Both the position numbers and the translations under genes were made by a program. DNA of 64,000 nt from JACVRW01 sp963728495 (GTDB lineage: Bacteria; Actinomycetota; Thermoleophilia; Solirubrobacterales; Thermoleophilaceae): NCBI GenBank assembly GCA_963728495.1, contig CAVSKI010000007.1, positions 626,877-690,876 on the forward strand, in the 5' to 3' direction. Positions within the stretch are counted from its first letter, which is position 1. Each line of letters begins with the position of its first letter. This document shows positions 51,053 through 60,082 of the stretch, piece after piece. The notes beneath the pieces are model-generated. The model was not told where the DNA came from, made no database searches, and was given only the letters and a program-made list of their open reading frames with translations.

Positions 51053-51473
51053 CGCCGGCGCCGACCAGGCGCTCACGCAGCTCCTCGACGCTCGTGCCGC
51101 GCCTGTACAGCACTCGCTCGAACAGATCGCCGTAGACGTCGAAGACGCCGAACAGCAGGTCGGCGGTACCGACGGTCTCGGCCTGGCGGGCGGCGGCGAA
51201 CCCTCCTGCCAGCCGGGTCACCGCGTCGAGCACGTCGGCGCCCATCGGCGGAGTTCCCGGGCCGCCCTCCTCGGCTTCCGAGCCGGTCATGAGGGGGGCC
51301 TCGCCCACACCGAGTCCCTGAAGGGCGGTGCCCACCTCACCGTGCAGCCTCAGGGCTCGCAGCCAGCGCTCCGCCTCGTCTTCGGCGGAGTGGGCAAATG
51401 GCATGGCCGTACCGGCCAGGGCGACCACGAGCGCGGCGTCCTGGGAGAGGGGGATCTGTGGTTGATTCAACAC
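51030..51473 (-). CDS. Clp-N-like helical protein
   Basis: This 147-residue protein (GTG start) contains two repeats that resemble the Clp N-terminal domain: AEDEAERWLRALRLHGEVGT, then ALQGLGVGEAPL and TVGTADLLFGVFDVYGDLFE, with VLYRRGTSVEELRERLVG. The GTADLL pattern corresponds to the GTEHLLLGL motif of Clp-N repeats. There is no AAA+ part. Stand-alone Clp-N proteins act as adaptors or decoys for Clp machines; this role is inference. It is convergent with DUF3817. Confidence 0.6.
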   Translation of the reverse strand: MLNQPQIPLSQDAALVVALAGTAMPFAHSAEDEAERWLRALRLHGEVGTALQGLGVGEAPLMTGSEAEEGGPGTPPMGADVLDAVTRLAGGFAAARQAETVGTADLLFGVFDVYGDLFERVLYRRGTSVEELRERLVGAGVSPGPQT

Positions 51474-51612
51474 GCCTCCATGCGAGTCTTCGTGTGCGCG
51501 GCCTCCATTGTCAGGGTTCCCTGCGTCGCTTGGCGCTCAAACCCCGACTGGCCTGTTTGTCGATTTTCGCCACGTGCGGCTACAGGATCGCCGACGGGCC
51601 ACTCGGAAACGC

Positions 51613-52611
51613 CTAGGGCAGCGATGCCGCCTCGAGCCATTCGCGCATGGTCACCTGCCGCCCGGCACGCTCGCCGGTCTCGATCTCATGGGCCAGCTCG
51701 GCCAGCAGCCCATGGCGCTCGGCGACCACGTTGTGCTTGTGGATCGTCTCGAGGTTCTCCTGGCGGGCGGAGACGAACGCGCCGTCGGAGAGGTTCGCGT
51801 ACCGCTCGGTGGCCATGCGAACCATCTCGCGCACGCAGTCCTCGACGAAGCGGGGGCGCCGATGCGCCTTCTCGACCACCTCGAGCTCGTCGCTGCGCTT
51901 CATCAGCTCGTAGATCTCCGAGCTCATGGCGGACTCCACGATCTCCAGCAGCGTCTCGGCCCCGAGGGTCTCGGTGCAGGCCTCGGGACAGCCGATGTAC
52001 AGCGTGCCGATTCCGCGCTGGTTGTGGGTGGCCACCGGCACGGCCTCGAAGATGCGGGCGATCTCAGCGTCTTCGAAGCCGGCGTCGCGGAGGCGCTCCT
52101 GCGAGCGCTCGGTGACCATCTCCTGCGCGCACGGACAGGCGGTCATGCCCTGGGCCTGCACGCCCACAAGACGGCGCGTTCCGCGCGCAGAGGCCACGGC
52201 CGATCCGAACAGCGTGTAGATCTCCTGCGTGAGTGCGCCGGAGACCGGGGCCGGCTTGTTCACGGGGTAGCGCGCCGCGATCGTGACCTCGGAGCGACGG
52301 CCGTCCTGGCGATCGCGCACGCGCTCGGCGATGTGGGCGGCGAGCGTCTCGGCCTTGAAGGCCTCGCGCAGGATCACGTCGTCGATCGCCTCGTTCACCA
52401 CCTCCTCGAAGCGGGACATGTGCGCGCCCTTCTGCTCGGGCCCGAGGTCGACGAAGCACTCGAGCTCGGCATAGAAGAGCTGCTCGAGCCCGTTCACGCG
52501 GATGCGGATGATCTTCTCCACGCCGGTCACTCCGACGCGCGACAGGCTCACCTGCGTAGAGGGACGACGGGCCTGGACGTCGCTCCCGAGGAGCGAAAAG
52601 GATTCGGTCAT
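51613..52611 (-). CDS. folE2: GTP cyclohydrolase FolE2 (type IB)
   Basis: The 332-residue enzyme makes 7,8-dihydroneopterin triphosphate from GTP for folate. Family motifs are DVQARRPSTQVSLSRVGVTG, GPEQKGAHMSRFEEVVNEAI, GVQAQGMTACPCAQEMVTER (metal Cys and nucleophile region) and HNQRGIGTLYIGCPEACTET. The C-terminal part ends with RHGLLAELAHEIETGERAGR. FolE2 works with manganese and is often zinc-regulated, and the genome may or may not also have FolE. No zinc-regulator box was recognised upstream. It is divergent from the principal sigma factor gene. Confidence 0.95.
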   Translation of the reverse strand: MTESFSLLGSDVQARRPSTQVSLSRVGVTGVEKIIRIRVNGLEQLFYAELECFVDLGPEQKGAHMSRFEEVVNEAIDDVILREAFKAETLAAHIAERVRDRQDGRRSEVTIAARYPVNKPAPVSGALTQEIYTLFGSAVASARGTRRLVGVQAQGMTACPCAQEMVTERSQERLRDAGFEDAEIARIFEAVPVATHNQRGIGTLYIGCPEACTETLGAETLLEIVESAMSSEIYELMKRSDELEVVEKAHRRPRFVEDCVREMVRMATERYANLSDGAFVSARQENLETIHKHNVVAERHGLLAELAHEIETGERAGRQVTMREWLEAASLP

Positions 52612-52754
52612 GGCCGCGACTCACTGTAACGACGTGGCGCATGGAGCAAAGCGCACAAATCCTTGTACACTGGCCGCTGGCTTTGACGCCACGGACTCGT
52701 AGTAGGACTGGCGCAGTCTCTCGCGGTACCCCCGCGCAGCTGAGAATCTGACAT

Positions 52755-53942
<1,188 letters not shown>

Positions 53943-53982
53943 GGCGCAGGCCGCCTCTACAATCGCCTCCCGAACACCCCTC

Positions 53983-54064
53983 GGGGGGATGTCCGAGTGG
54001 CTAAAGGAGTCAGGCTGTAAACCTGATGGCTATGCCTACGCAGGTTCGAATCCTGCTCCCCCCA
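53983..54064 (+). tRNA. tRNA-Tyr (anticodon GTA)
   Basis: The 82-base gene has acceptor stem GGGGGGA / TCCCCCC, anticodon arm TCAGG-CTGTAAA-CCTGA (anticodon GTA), a long variable arm as expected for bacterial tRNA-Tyr, and T arm GCAGG-TTCGAAT-CCTGC. Confidence 0.96.
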
Positions 54065-54090
54065 CTCCGGCCTCTCGGGCCGGCCACAAT

Positions 54091-54163
54091 GCCGACGTAG
54101 CTCAGCTGGTAGAGCACCTCCATGGTAAGGAGGGGGTCAGGGGTTCGAGTCCCCTCGTCGGCT
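54091..54163 (+). tRNA. tRNA-Thr (anticodon GGT)
   Basis: This 73-base gene shares most of its body with tRNA-Thr(CGT) at 46621 (same acceptor stem GCCGACG / CGTCGGC), but has anticodon stem CCTCC / GGAGG with loop ATGGTAA and T arm AGGGG-TTCGAGT-CCCCT. It reads ACC and ACT codons. It follows tRNA-Tyr by 26 bases. Confidence 0.97.
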
Positions 54164-54178
54164 TTCGATAGAAGCCCG

Positions 54179-55615
54179 CTAGTCATCATCCTCGGCCGGG
54201 CCGTCCTGCGGCTGGACGCGGCGGCTGAAGGCGGCGGCCAGACGCTCGACGTCGGTGCCCAGCGGGCGAGGAGTGTCGACCGGCGGAACGTAGGAGCGCA
54301 CGCAATCCAGCAGCGGTGCGAGGGCCGGCGGCGCGCTTTGCCCCGCGCCGTGGAGGGCTTGGGAGGCGAGGGCAGCGAGCACGGCGAGTATCCGCTCGAG
54401 GCAGTCCCCGGCGGCGGTCGCCTTTCCCCACGCGAGGAAGACGGGGGACGGAAGGTCGTTCTGGCCGAAGCCGCCGAGGCCGAGCATGGTGGTCTGTGCC
54501 GCGCTTCGCGCTTCCTCGGCGTATCCCGCGCCCACCATGTGCAACGGCTTGACGAGCCACTCACCGGCCAGGGGCGGCGCGCTGACCGGGTGCTGAAAGA
54601 GCTTGTCGATGTGGCGCTGAGCGAGCTGCGCGACGTCAGCCCAGGAGTGCGCCAGCGCGTCGAGCGCGGGATGCGCGCGGTCGTTGTGATAGCCGCCGTT
54701 CGATACCAGTGCGCCGAGCGGTCGGCCTTCGCCCGGTGGCAGGAAGACCGGGTTGTCGGTCACCGACGCCAGCGAGACGGCAGCCGTGCGCTCGGCGCGG
54801 GCCTGCGCCTCGCGGAGCCTCCCGAGCACGCGCGGCAACACGCGATAGCTCACAGGAGCCTGATGCTCCTGGCGCTCGGGGGCACCGCCCTCCAGCAGGG
54901 AGGCGAATGACGCCAACGCCTGGGCCTCGTGTTCGTCTCCCCACAGGTCGCCGAGCTCGGGAGCGAACGCCTCCAACGGCGCGCGAATGGCCTCGACCGA
55001 GAGTGCGAACGTGCCCTCGGCGAGCTCGAGCCGGCCCCGTCCGGCGAGCGCCGCATCGGCCACCAGCGCGGCCGCGCAGGGCGATCCGTTGATCAACGCC
55101 ATCTTCTCGCGAGGCTCGAGATCGAGCCGGTCGGCCACGTCACCGAACAGGTGACCGAGAGCGAGAATCTCCCCCGAGCCGCCGTTGCCCCGGGCGGGGA
55201 CGGCCGGAAGCGGCCCACCATTCAGGATCGCGGCCACCGCAGCGGCCACCGGCGGCCGTGCGGCCGAATGACCGTCCACGAGGTTGGCCAGGCGCGCAAG
55301 CACGATCGCGCGCACGACCCGTTCGGGGAGCGGCTCCCCGAACGACGCGTTGGTCCACAGCCCGGGCGGCCTGGTTGCGCGGGCCTGATCGGACAGGACG
55401 GCGCCCCCCGCGTCGCCGGGCCCGGTCGTGACGCCATAGAGCAGCGCGCCGGGATCCTCGGCCAGACGAGCGGCCAGATAAGCGGTAAACGCAGAGTGCC
55501 CTCGCTCCATCCGTTCGAAGACCTCGGGGGCGAGTTCGAGGTCCTCGCCCTGCCATGCGACCCGGCGTACCGCTTCAAGGGTCAAGTCCCCACGGCTCGC
55601 GACAACAAAGGTCAC
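54179..55615 (-). CDS. Divergent aromatic amino acid lyase (HAL/PAL fold) with Gly-Ser-Gly at the MIO site
   Basis: The 478-residue helical protein matches the histidine/phenylalanine ammonia-lyase fold. Tyr60 in GALLYGVTTGPGDAGG corresponds to the catalytic Tyr, NLVDGHSAARPPVAAAVAAI is the following helix, and the cofactor loop is VPARGNGGSGEILALGHLFG. The usual Ala-Ser-Gly-Asp reads Gly146-Ser147-Gly148-Glu149. SVTDNPVFLPPGEGRPLGAL is the conserved NP(V/I)F motif, and QNDLPSPVFLAWGKATAAGD replaces the Q-E-D-H-V-S-M motif. The MIO could still form, or the protein may have lost lyase activity. It is read from GTG 55615, follows two SnoaL-like genes on the same strand and ends close to tRNA-Thr. 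Confidence 0.82.
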   Translation of the reverse strand: MTFVVASRGDLTLEAVRRVAWQGEDLELAPEVFERMERGHSAFTAYLAARLAEDPGALLYGVTTGPGDAGGAVLSDQARATRPPGLWTNASFGEPLPERVVRAIVLARLANLVDGHSAARPPVAAAVAAILNGGPLPAVPARGNGGSGEILALGHLFGDVADRLDLEPREKMALINGSPCAAALVADAALAGRGRLELAEGTFALSVEAIRAPLEAFAPELGDLWGDEHEAQALASFASLLEGGAPERQEHQAPVSYRVLPRVLGRLREAQARAERTAAVSLASVTDNPVFLPPGEGRPLGALVSNGGYHNDRAHPALDALAHSWADVAQLAQRHIDKLFQHPVSAPPLAGEWLVKPLHMVGAGYAEEARSAAQTTMLGLGGFGQNDLPSPVFLAWGKATAAGDCLERILAVLAALASQALHGAGQSAPPALAPLLDCVRSYVPPVDTPRPLGTDVERLAAAFSRRVQPQDGPAEDDD

Positions 55616-55643
55616 CGCTCGAGCATGAGCCGAAGCTCGGAGA

Positions 55644-56111
55644 TCAGTCCGAGTGGCGAGGGCTCCAGCAGGCCTCTTCAACGAGGCCGTCGCGGAAGCG
55701 GTAGATCCACCGGATCTGGCGCTCGGCGAAGCTGCCCTCGGGCTGTATCACCCGCATCGAGCCGCTCACCACCACCTCGTCGCCGTTCTCCTCGAAAGTC
55801 CGAGCCCGGACGCTGATCGACGTCCCGGTGCTCTCGGCCGCGCTGAAGAACGCGCGCACCTCGTCATGTCCCTCCAGGACCTTGCCTTCAGCGCTTGCGG
55901 GCCGAAAGCGACAGTCGTCGTGCGAGATCTGCAACAGCGCGTCGATACTCGCGCCCATGCCCCCTTCGGCCATGGCCCGGAAGGCTTCCTTTATGGCACG
56001 CAAGTTCGCCGACTCGCTGGTCGTGCCCGCAGCGCCGGGGGCGTCCGCGGGCAGGTTAGTTTCGAGTTGGTCGGAGTCCAGCAAGTGCAAGTCCACAGTG
56101 TGCGAGTCCAT
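55644..56111 (-). CDS. SnoaL-like/NTF2-fold protein (155 residues)
   Basis: From ATG 56111 the first 55 residues are a poorly structured lead (MDSHTVDLHLLDSDQLETNL). Then a SnoaL/NTF2 cone follows: LRAIKEAFRAMAEGGMGASI, DALLQISHDDCRFRPASAEG, KVLEGHDEVRAFFSAAESTG, and RWIYRFRDGLVEEACWSPRH. The pocket has His and Asp residues (HDDCRF). NTF2-fold proteins of this type are isomerases, hydratases or non-enzymatic binders. It lies 26 bases downstream of a second NTF2-fold gene and 28 bases before the lyase homologue. Confidence 0.8.
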   Translation of the reverse strand: MDSHTVDLHLLDSDQLETNLPADAPGAAGTTSESANLRAIKEAFRAMAEGGMGASIDALLQISHDDCRFRPASAEGKVLEGHDEVRAFFSAAESTGTSISVRARTFEENGDEVVVSGSMRVIQPEGSFAERQIRWIYRFRDGLVEEACWSPRHSD

Positions 56112-56137
56112 TCGCGTGTCCGAGTCTCGCAGCTTCG

Positions 56138-56539
56138 TCAAGTGGGCTCGCCCACCGCGTGGGCCAGCGCCGCTTCGCGCGTCTCGCACAGGTGCCACCT
56201 GACCATGCGGCCTTCGCGAAAATGAGCGACGTGGTGGGTACTCATGGCCGTCTCGATCCCGCTGCCGCGACCGCGGCCGTACTGGCGCACGGGGATCACC
56301 ACGCCGTCGCCCGCGGCAAAGGGCTCGCCCGCCTCGAGGCGGAAGTCCTCCCAGGCCTCGCCCCAGTCCTCGAGCATGTGCAGGAAGCCGTCGTGGCCGC
56401 GGTAGACCCCGGCGTTCGCCATCTGCTCGGCGATGGTGGCCACGACCTCCTCGCTGATCAGATCGAGCAGGGCGGGGATATCGTCGCCGTTGTACGCGTC
56501 GATCGCCCTTCGGGCGAGCTCGAGGTGCTCGGTGGTCAC
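56138..56539 (-). CDS. SnoaL-like/NTF2-fold protein (133 residues)
   Basis: From GTG 56539 it reads MTTEHLELARRAIDAYNGDD, IPALLDLISEEVVATIAEQM, GVYRGHDGFLHMLEDWGEAW, then a strand-rich end with THHVAHFREGRMVRWHLCET. Length and order are the classical SnoaL-like layout (helices 1-2, YRGxxGxxxxxxxW, strands). It is separate in sequence from the other NTF2-fold protein at 55644, so the pair is not a recent duplication. It heads the minus-strand trio with the lyase homologue and is divergent from the GT14-like gene, with 23 bases between the starts. Confidence 0.85.
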   Translation of the reverse strand: MTTEHLELARRAIDAYNGDDIPALLDLISEEVVATIAEQMANAGVYRGHDGFLHMLEDWGEAWEDFRLEAGEPFAAGDGVVIPVRQYGRGRGSGIETAMSTHHVAHFREGRMVRWHLCETREAALAHAVGEPT

Positions 56540-56562
56540 GCACTCCAGTATCTCCCTGTCCG

Positions 56563-57435
56563 ATGACGGTCGCGTACGTCGTTCTCTCCCATCGCAACCC
56601 GCCGCAGGTGCTACGGCTGGTCCGCGCCCTGGCCGAGGGACCCGGGGGCTGCGTGCTGGTGCGCCACGACCCGCGCCACTCCGAGTTGCCCGAGTCGGCG
56701 ATCGCGACAGCCGGAGGCCAGGCGATCGAGGACGCCATCGACGTGGAGTGGGCGCGCTGGTCGTATCTCGCGCTGATCCTGAGCTGTCTGGCGGAAGCCC
56801 GGGACCGTCTCGATCCTGAGTGGACGCTGATCCTGTCCGGGCAGGACTATCCACTGCGCGCGATGGCCGACATCGAGGCTGACCTTCGGAGCGCCGCGGT
56901 GGATGCCCGGATTGGAGCGGTGCGCGAGGTCGAGTCACGGCGCCCGGAGCACGACGACGAGTTCTACCTGCGCTGTCGCTATCGCCACTACTCGCGCCCT
57001 TCCGCCCTCCCCGATCTGCCGGCCAGACTGCGCCCGCTTGTCTACGCGCGCGAGAGGCCGCCGCAGGTGGGCGTGCGCCGCATTGGCCCGGCGCCACTGC
57101 GCTTCTACTCGTCGGCGGACTGGCTCACCCTGCGCCGCAGCGCGGTGGAGGTTCTCCTCGGGGCGACCAGCGATCGCCGCCTCATGCGCCACTTCCGCCG
57201 GGTGGCCGTGCCGAGCGAGTCCTTCTTTGCCAGCGTGCTGCTCCGCGACCGGTCGCTGGCGGTCGAGCACGACAACCGCCGCTTCGCTCGATTCTCGGGG
57301 CCCGGGGCATCTCACCCCGACACCCTCACAACGAGCGATGTGGACACCATCCTCGCCTCGGGCGCCGATTTCGCCCGCAAGTTCGATTCCTCGATCGACG
57401 CGCAGGTGCTCGACCGGCTGGACGAGCGTCGCTAA
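56563..57435 (+). CDS. GT14-like beta-glycosyltransferase (core-2/I-branching type)
   Basis: The 290-residue protein starts MTVAYVVLSHRNPPQVLRLV. It has the GT14 marks VLVRHDPRHSELPES (Asp region) and the donor-side strand DPEWTLILSGQDYPLRAMAD. Later come APLRFYSSADWLTLRRSAVE and the acidic RRVAVPSESFFASVLLRDRS, with the Glu-Ser-Phe-Phe motif conserved among bacterial and animal GT14 enzymes. It probably transfers an N-acetylhexosamine or xylose to a glycan or protein; the acceptor is unknown. It ends 69 bases before rpmG, with a stem-loop between. It does not belong to the ribosomal operon functionally. Confidence 0.8.
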   Translation: MTVAYVVLSHRNPPQVLRLVRALAEGPGGCVLVRHDPRHSELPESAIATAGGQAIEDAIDVEWARWSYLALILSCLAEARDRLDPEWTLILSGQDYPLRAMADIEADLRSAAVDARIGAVREVESRRPEHDDEFYLRCRYRHYSRPSALPDLPARLRPLVYARERPPQVGVRRIGPAPLRFYSSADWLTLRRSAVEVLLGATSDRRLMRHFRRVAVPSESFFASVLLRDRSLAVEHDNRRFARFSGPGASHPDTLTTSDVDTILASGADFARKFDSSIDAQVLDRLDERR

Positions 57436-57441
57436 CCTAAA

Positions 57442-57469
57442 AGCGACCTCGCGGCGGGCGGGGTCGTTT
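57442..57469 (+). terminator. Stem-loop between the GT14-like gene and rpmG
   Basis: Arms AGCGACC (57442-57448) and GGTCGTT (57462-57468) pair with one G-U, followed by TTG. The element is preceded by AAA and could terminate transcription from the accessory gene before rpmG. Confidence 0.5.
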
Positions 57470-57503
57470 GTGTGCACGCCCGCCTATACCTTCTTAAGGA
57501 CTC

Positions 57504-57668
57504 ATGGCTCGCGGAGATGTCCGAATCGCCGTCACCCTCGCGTGCGAGGAGTGCAAGCGGCGCAACTACCAAACCGAAAAGTCCAAGCGCAACCATCCCG
57601 ACCGGATCGAGTTTCGCAAGTACTGCCGTTGGTGTGGCCGGCATACGCCGCACAAGGAGACCCGCTGA
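57504..57668 (+). CDS. rpmG: 50S ribosomal protein L33
   Basis: The 54-residue protein reads MARGDVRIAVTLACEECKRR, then NYQTEKSKRNHPDRIEFRKY and CRWCGRHTPHKETR. It carries both CxxC zinc knuckles (CEEC, CRWC), so it is the zinc-binding (C+) form. It has a TTAAGGA ribosome site and is 21 bases ahead of secE, the normal rpmG-secE-nusG order. Confidence 0.95.
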   Translation: MARGDVRIAVTLACEECKRRNYQTEKSKRNHPDRIEFRKYCRWCGRHTPHKETR

Positions 57669-57689
57669 GCGGGAGGCTTCTGGGATCCG

Positions 57690-58226
57690 ATGGCACGTGA
57701 CCGCCAAAAGGCCAAGCAACGGCAGGCAGAGCGCCGCGCGCGGCGGCTGGCCGAGCAGCGCGACGGCGACGCCCATCTGATCGACGACTCGACGGCCGTC
57801 GATCCCTCCCCTGCCGTTTCGCCCGAGCTCGCGGTGGGTGCTCCGCCCACCGACGAGGGCCGCTCGGACGCCGTCATCGACGATGAGGCGCCTCTGACCG
57901 ACGAAGAGGCCTACCGCGAGGCCTACCAGGAGATCGAGGACTGGGAGGTCGACGACGAGGAGGCCGACGACGCCACCGGGGCCGGTGAGGCGGGCTACGA
58001 GGTTCGCGGCCGGCGGGGTCGCGACGACGCCGAGCAACACAAGCATCGCCCGCGTGTCATACAGTTCCTGATAGCAGTCTGGGCTGAGCTCCAGCGGGTC
58101 CAATGGCCGAATCGCCAGGCCCTCGTCACGCTCACGGGCGTCGTGCTCGGCTTCGTCCTCATCGCGGGCGGCTACCTGGGACTGCTCGACGCAATCTTCT
58201 CCGAACTGATTCAGGCTCTTCTCTAA
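57690..58226 (+). CDS. secE: Preprotein translocase subunit SecE with long acidic N-terminus
   Basis: The 178-residue SecE has the core at the C-terminus. An amphipathic helix, RVIQFLIAVWAELQRVQWPN, then RQALVTLTGVVLGFVLIAGG and YLGLLDAIFSELIQALL give the one-span signature with the VxWP motif. The first 120 residues are a basic head (MARDRQKAKQRQAERRARRL) and an Asp/Glu-rich linker (DEEAYREAYQEIEDWEVDDE). Typical SecE of this type is 60-80 residues, so the extension is long, although long heads are known in actinobacteria. It ends one base before nusG. Confidence 0.93.
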   Translation: MARDRQKAKQRQAERRARRLAEQRDGDAHLIDDSTAVDPSPAVSPELAVGAPPTDEGRSDAVIDDEAPLTDEEAYREAYQEIEDWEVDDEEADDATGAGEAGYEVRGRRGRDDAEQHKHRPRVIQFLIAVWAELQRVQWPNRQALVTLTGVVLGFVLIAGGYLGLLDAIFSELIQALL

Positions 58227-58748
58227 ATGTTCCGCTGGTACGCAGTCAACACCTACTCCGGTCACGAAAACAAGGTCAAGCAGAACCTTGAGCACCGCCG
58301 CATCTCGCTCGGGCAGGAGAACAGCATCCGCCAGATCATGATCCCCACCGAGCAGGTGCAGGAGGTCAAGGACGGGCAGAAGCTGACCAAGGAGCAGCGG
58401 ACGATGCCGGGATACCTGCTCGTGAACATGAACATGACCGACGACTCGTGGCAGCTCGTGAAGAACACGCCCGGAGTCACCGGCTTCGTCGGCGCGTCGA
58501 ACAACCCGGTCCCGCTCAACCAGGGCGAGGTCGACCGCCTGCTCCATCGCGAGACCGCCGAGCGCCCGCGCACGCGCGCGCAGTTCTCGATCGGCGAGTC
58601 GGTCAAGGTGGTTTCCGGGCCGCTCTCGGACTTCTCGGGCGAGATATCAGAGATCAACGAGGACGCGGCTAAGCTCAAGGTGCTCGTGTCGATCTTCGGG
58701 CGGGAGACCCCCGTGGAGGTCGGCTTCGACCAGGTCAAGAAGATTTGA
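58227..58748 (+). CDS. nusG: Transcription termination/antitermination protein NusG
   Basis: The 173-residue NusG begins MFRWYAVNTYSGHENKVKQN. The NGN domain continues RRISLGQENSIRQIMIPTEQ and MPGYLLVNMNMTDDSWQLVK, then NTPGVTGFVGASNNPVPLNQ. The KOW domain is GESVKVVSGPLSDFSGEISE, then INEDAAKLKVLVSIFGRETP. Its length is normal and it lacks the long actinobacterial N-terminal extension seen in Streptomyces. It acts with RNA polymerase and links to ribosomes. It is directly adjacent to secE. Confidence 0.96.
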   Translation: MFRWYAVNTYSGHENKVKQNLEHRRISLGQENSIRQIMIPTEQVQEVKDGQKLTKEQRTMPGYLLVNMNMTDDSWQLVKNTPGVTGFVGASNNPVPLNQGEVDRLLHRETAERPRTRAQFSIGESVKVVSGPLSDFSGEISEINEDAAKLKVLVSIFGRETPVEVGFDQVKKI

Positions 58749-58807
58749 TCTTGCGGGCATCCTGCCCGCGCTCTGATTAAGTACTTCGACCTCACGTCTC
58801 AGACTTC

Positions 58808-59233
58808 ATGGCCCGCAAAGTCCTCACTCTCATCAAGCTCCAGGTCCCCGGCGGACAGGCGAACCCCGCTCCGCCGGTTGGCCCTGCGCTGGGCCAGCAC
58901 GGCGTGAACATCATGGAGTTCTGCAAGGCGTTCAACGCGCAGACCCAGCAGGACACCGGCACCACCATCCCGGTGGAGATCACGGTCTACGAGGACCGCT
59001 CGTTCACCTTCATCACCAAGACGCCGCCGGCCGCCGTTCTCATCAAGCAGGCGATCGGGCTGGAGAAGGGCTCGGGCGAGCCGAACCGCAACAAGGTGGG
59101 CACGATCAGCAAGGCCCAGGTGCGCCAGATCGCCGAGCAGAAGCTGCCCGACCTCAACGCACACGACCTCGATCAGGCCTCGAAGATCATCGAGGGCACT
59201 GCCCGCTCCATGGGCGTGGATGTGACCGCCTGA
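58808..59233 (+). CDS. rplK: 50S ribosomal protein L11
   Basis: The 141-residue L11 has the N-terminal domain VLTLIKLQVPGGQANPAPPV, GPALGQHGVNIMEFCKAFNA and the C-terminal rRNA-binding domain SGEPNRNKVGTISKAQVRQI, then NAHDLDQASKIIEGTARSMG. It forms part of the GTPase-associated centre. Its stop overlaps the rplA start by one base. The 59 bases before it contain no long open frame. Confidence 0.97.
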   Translation: MARKVLTLIKLQVPGGQANPAPPVGPALGQHGVNIMEFCKAFNAQTQQDTGTTIPVEITVYEDRSFTFITKTPPAAVLIKQAIGLEKGSGEPNRNKVGTISKAQVRQIAEQKLPDLNAHDLDQASKIIEGTARSMGVDVTA

Positions 59234-59952
59234 TGGCCAAGCACGGCAAGCGCTACCGCAACTCGCTCGACACCGTCGACCGCGAGGCGCTCTACTCGCC
59301 CGCCGACGCGGTCGGGCTCATCAAGGGCTTTGGGTCGGCGAAGTTCGACGAGACCGTCGAGGTCCACCTGCGCACCGGCCTCAACGTCCGCCATGCCGAC
59401 CAGCAGCTGCGCGGCACGATCTCGCTGCCCCACGGTCTGGGCAAGGAGATGACCGTGGCCGTGTTCGCCAAGGGCGACAAGGCGCGCGAAGCCGAGGAGG
59501 CCGGCGCCGACATGGTGGGCGCGGAGGAACTCGCCGAGCGAGTACAGGAGGGCTTCACCGACTTCGACGTGGCGATCGCCACCCCGGACATGATGCCGGT
59601 GGTCGGCCGGCTCGGCCGCATCCTGGGCCCCCAGGGCAAGATGCCGAACCCCAAGGTGGGGACGGTGACCATGGACGTCTCGAAGGCGGTGTCCGAGTCG
59701 AAGGCGGGCAAGATCGAGTACCGCACCGACCGCAACGCGATCGTGCACCTCCCGATCGGCAAGCTGAGCTTCGACGAGCGGACGCTGCTCGAGAACTACG
59801 CGGCGCTGATCGACGAGATCGTCAAGGCCAAGCCCGCCTCGGCCAAGGGGCGTTACCTGCACACGGTCACGCTCACCACCAGCATGGGCCCGGGCGTGAA
59901 GGTCGACCCCGCGCGCACGAGAGACATCGTGGGGGAGCCCGCGGTAGCCTGA
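59233..59952 (+). CDS. rplA: 50S ribosomal protein L1
   Basis: The 239-residue L1 shows MAKHGKRYRNSLDTVDREAL and the L1 signature in VAIATPDMMPVVGRLGRILG, then PQGKMPNPKVGTVTMDVSKA. The end AKGRYLHTVTLTTSMGPGVK is conserved. It binds 23S rRNA at the L1 stalk. It is coupled to rplK by a one-base overlap. The leader at 59953-60082 follows. Confidence 0.97.
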   Translation: MAKHGKRYRNSLDTVDREALYSPADAVGLIKGFGSAKFDETVEVHLRTGLNVRHADQQLRGTISLPHGLGKEMTVAVFAKGDKAREAEEAGADMVGAEELAERVQEGFTDFDVAIATPDMMPVVGRLGRILGPQGKMPNPKVGTVTMDVSKAVSESKAGKIEYRTDRNAIVHLPIGKLSFDERTLLENYAALIDEIVKAKPASAKGRYLHTVTLTTSMGPGVKVDPARTRDIVGEPAVA

Positions 59953-60082
59953 CCCGAAAGCGTTTCTGCCCGAGACCCTCGGCGTTCCGATAAGTCCGGG
60001 GCAGGTGGAGTTCGCCGACAGGCCGTTCGCGGCCCTTCGTGTGAGCCCGCCTGAGCGGGCTCTTTCCGTTCCAAAGGACCTT
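59953..60082 (+). promoter_or_regulatory. rplJ leader (L10-leader-like) with attenuator hairpin
   Basis: The 130 bases between rplA and rplJ are structured. They contain a GCCCGAGACCCTCGGCG segment of the kind recognised by L10 in L10 leaders. Just before the ribosome site is a perfect hairpin, GAGCCCGC-CTGA-GCGGGCTC (60043-60062), followed by TTT. In firmicutes and actinobacteria the L10(L12)4 complex binds such leaders to shut off rplJL. The hairpin would then act as terminator or RBS control. The exact fold cannot be confirmed here. Confidence 0.65.
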
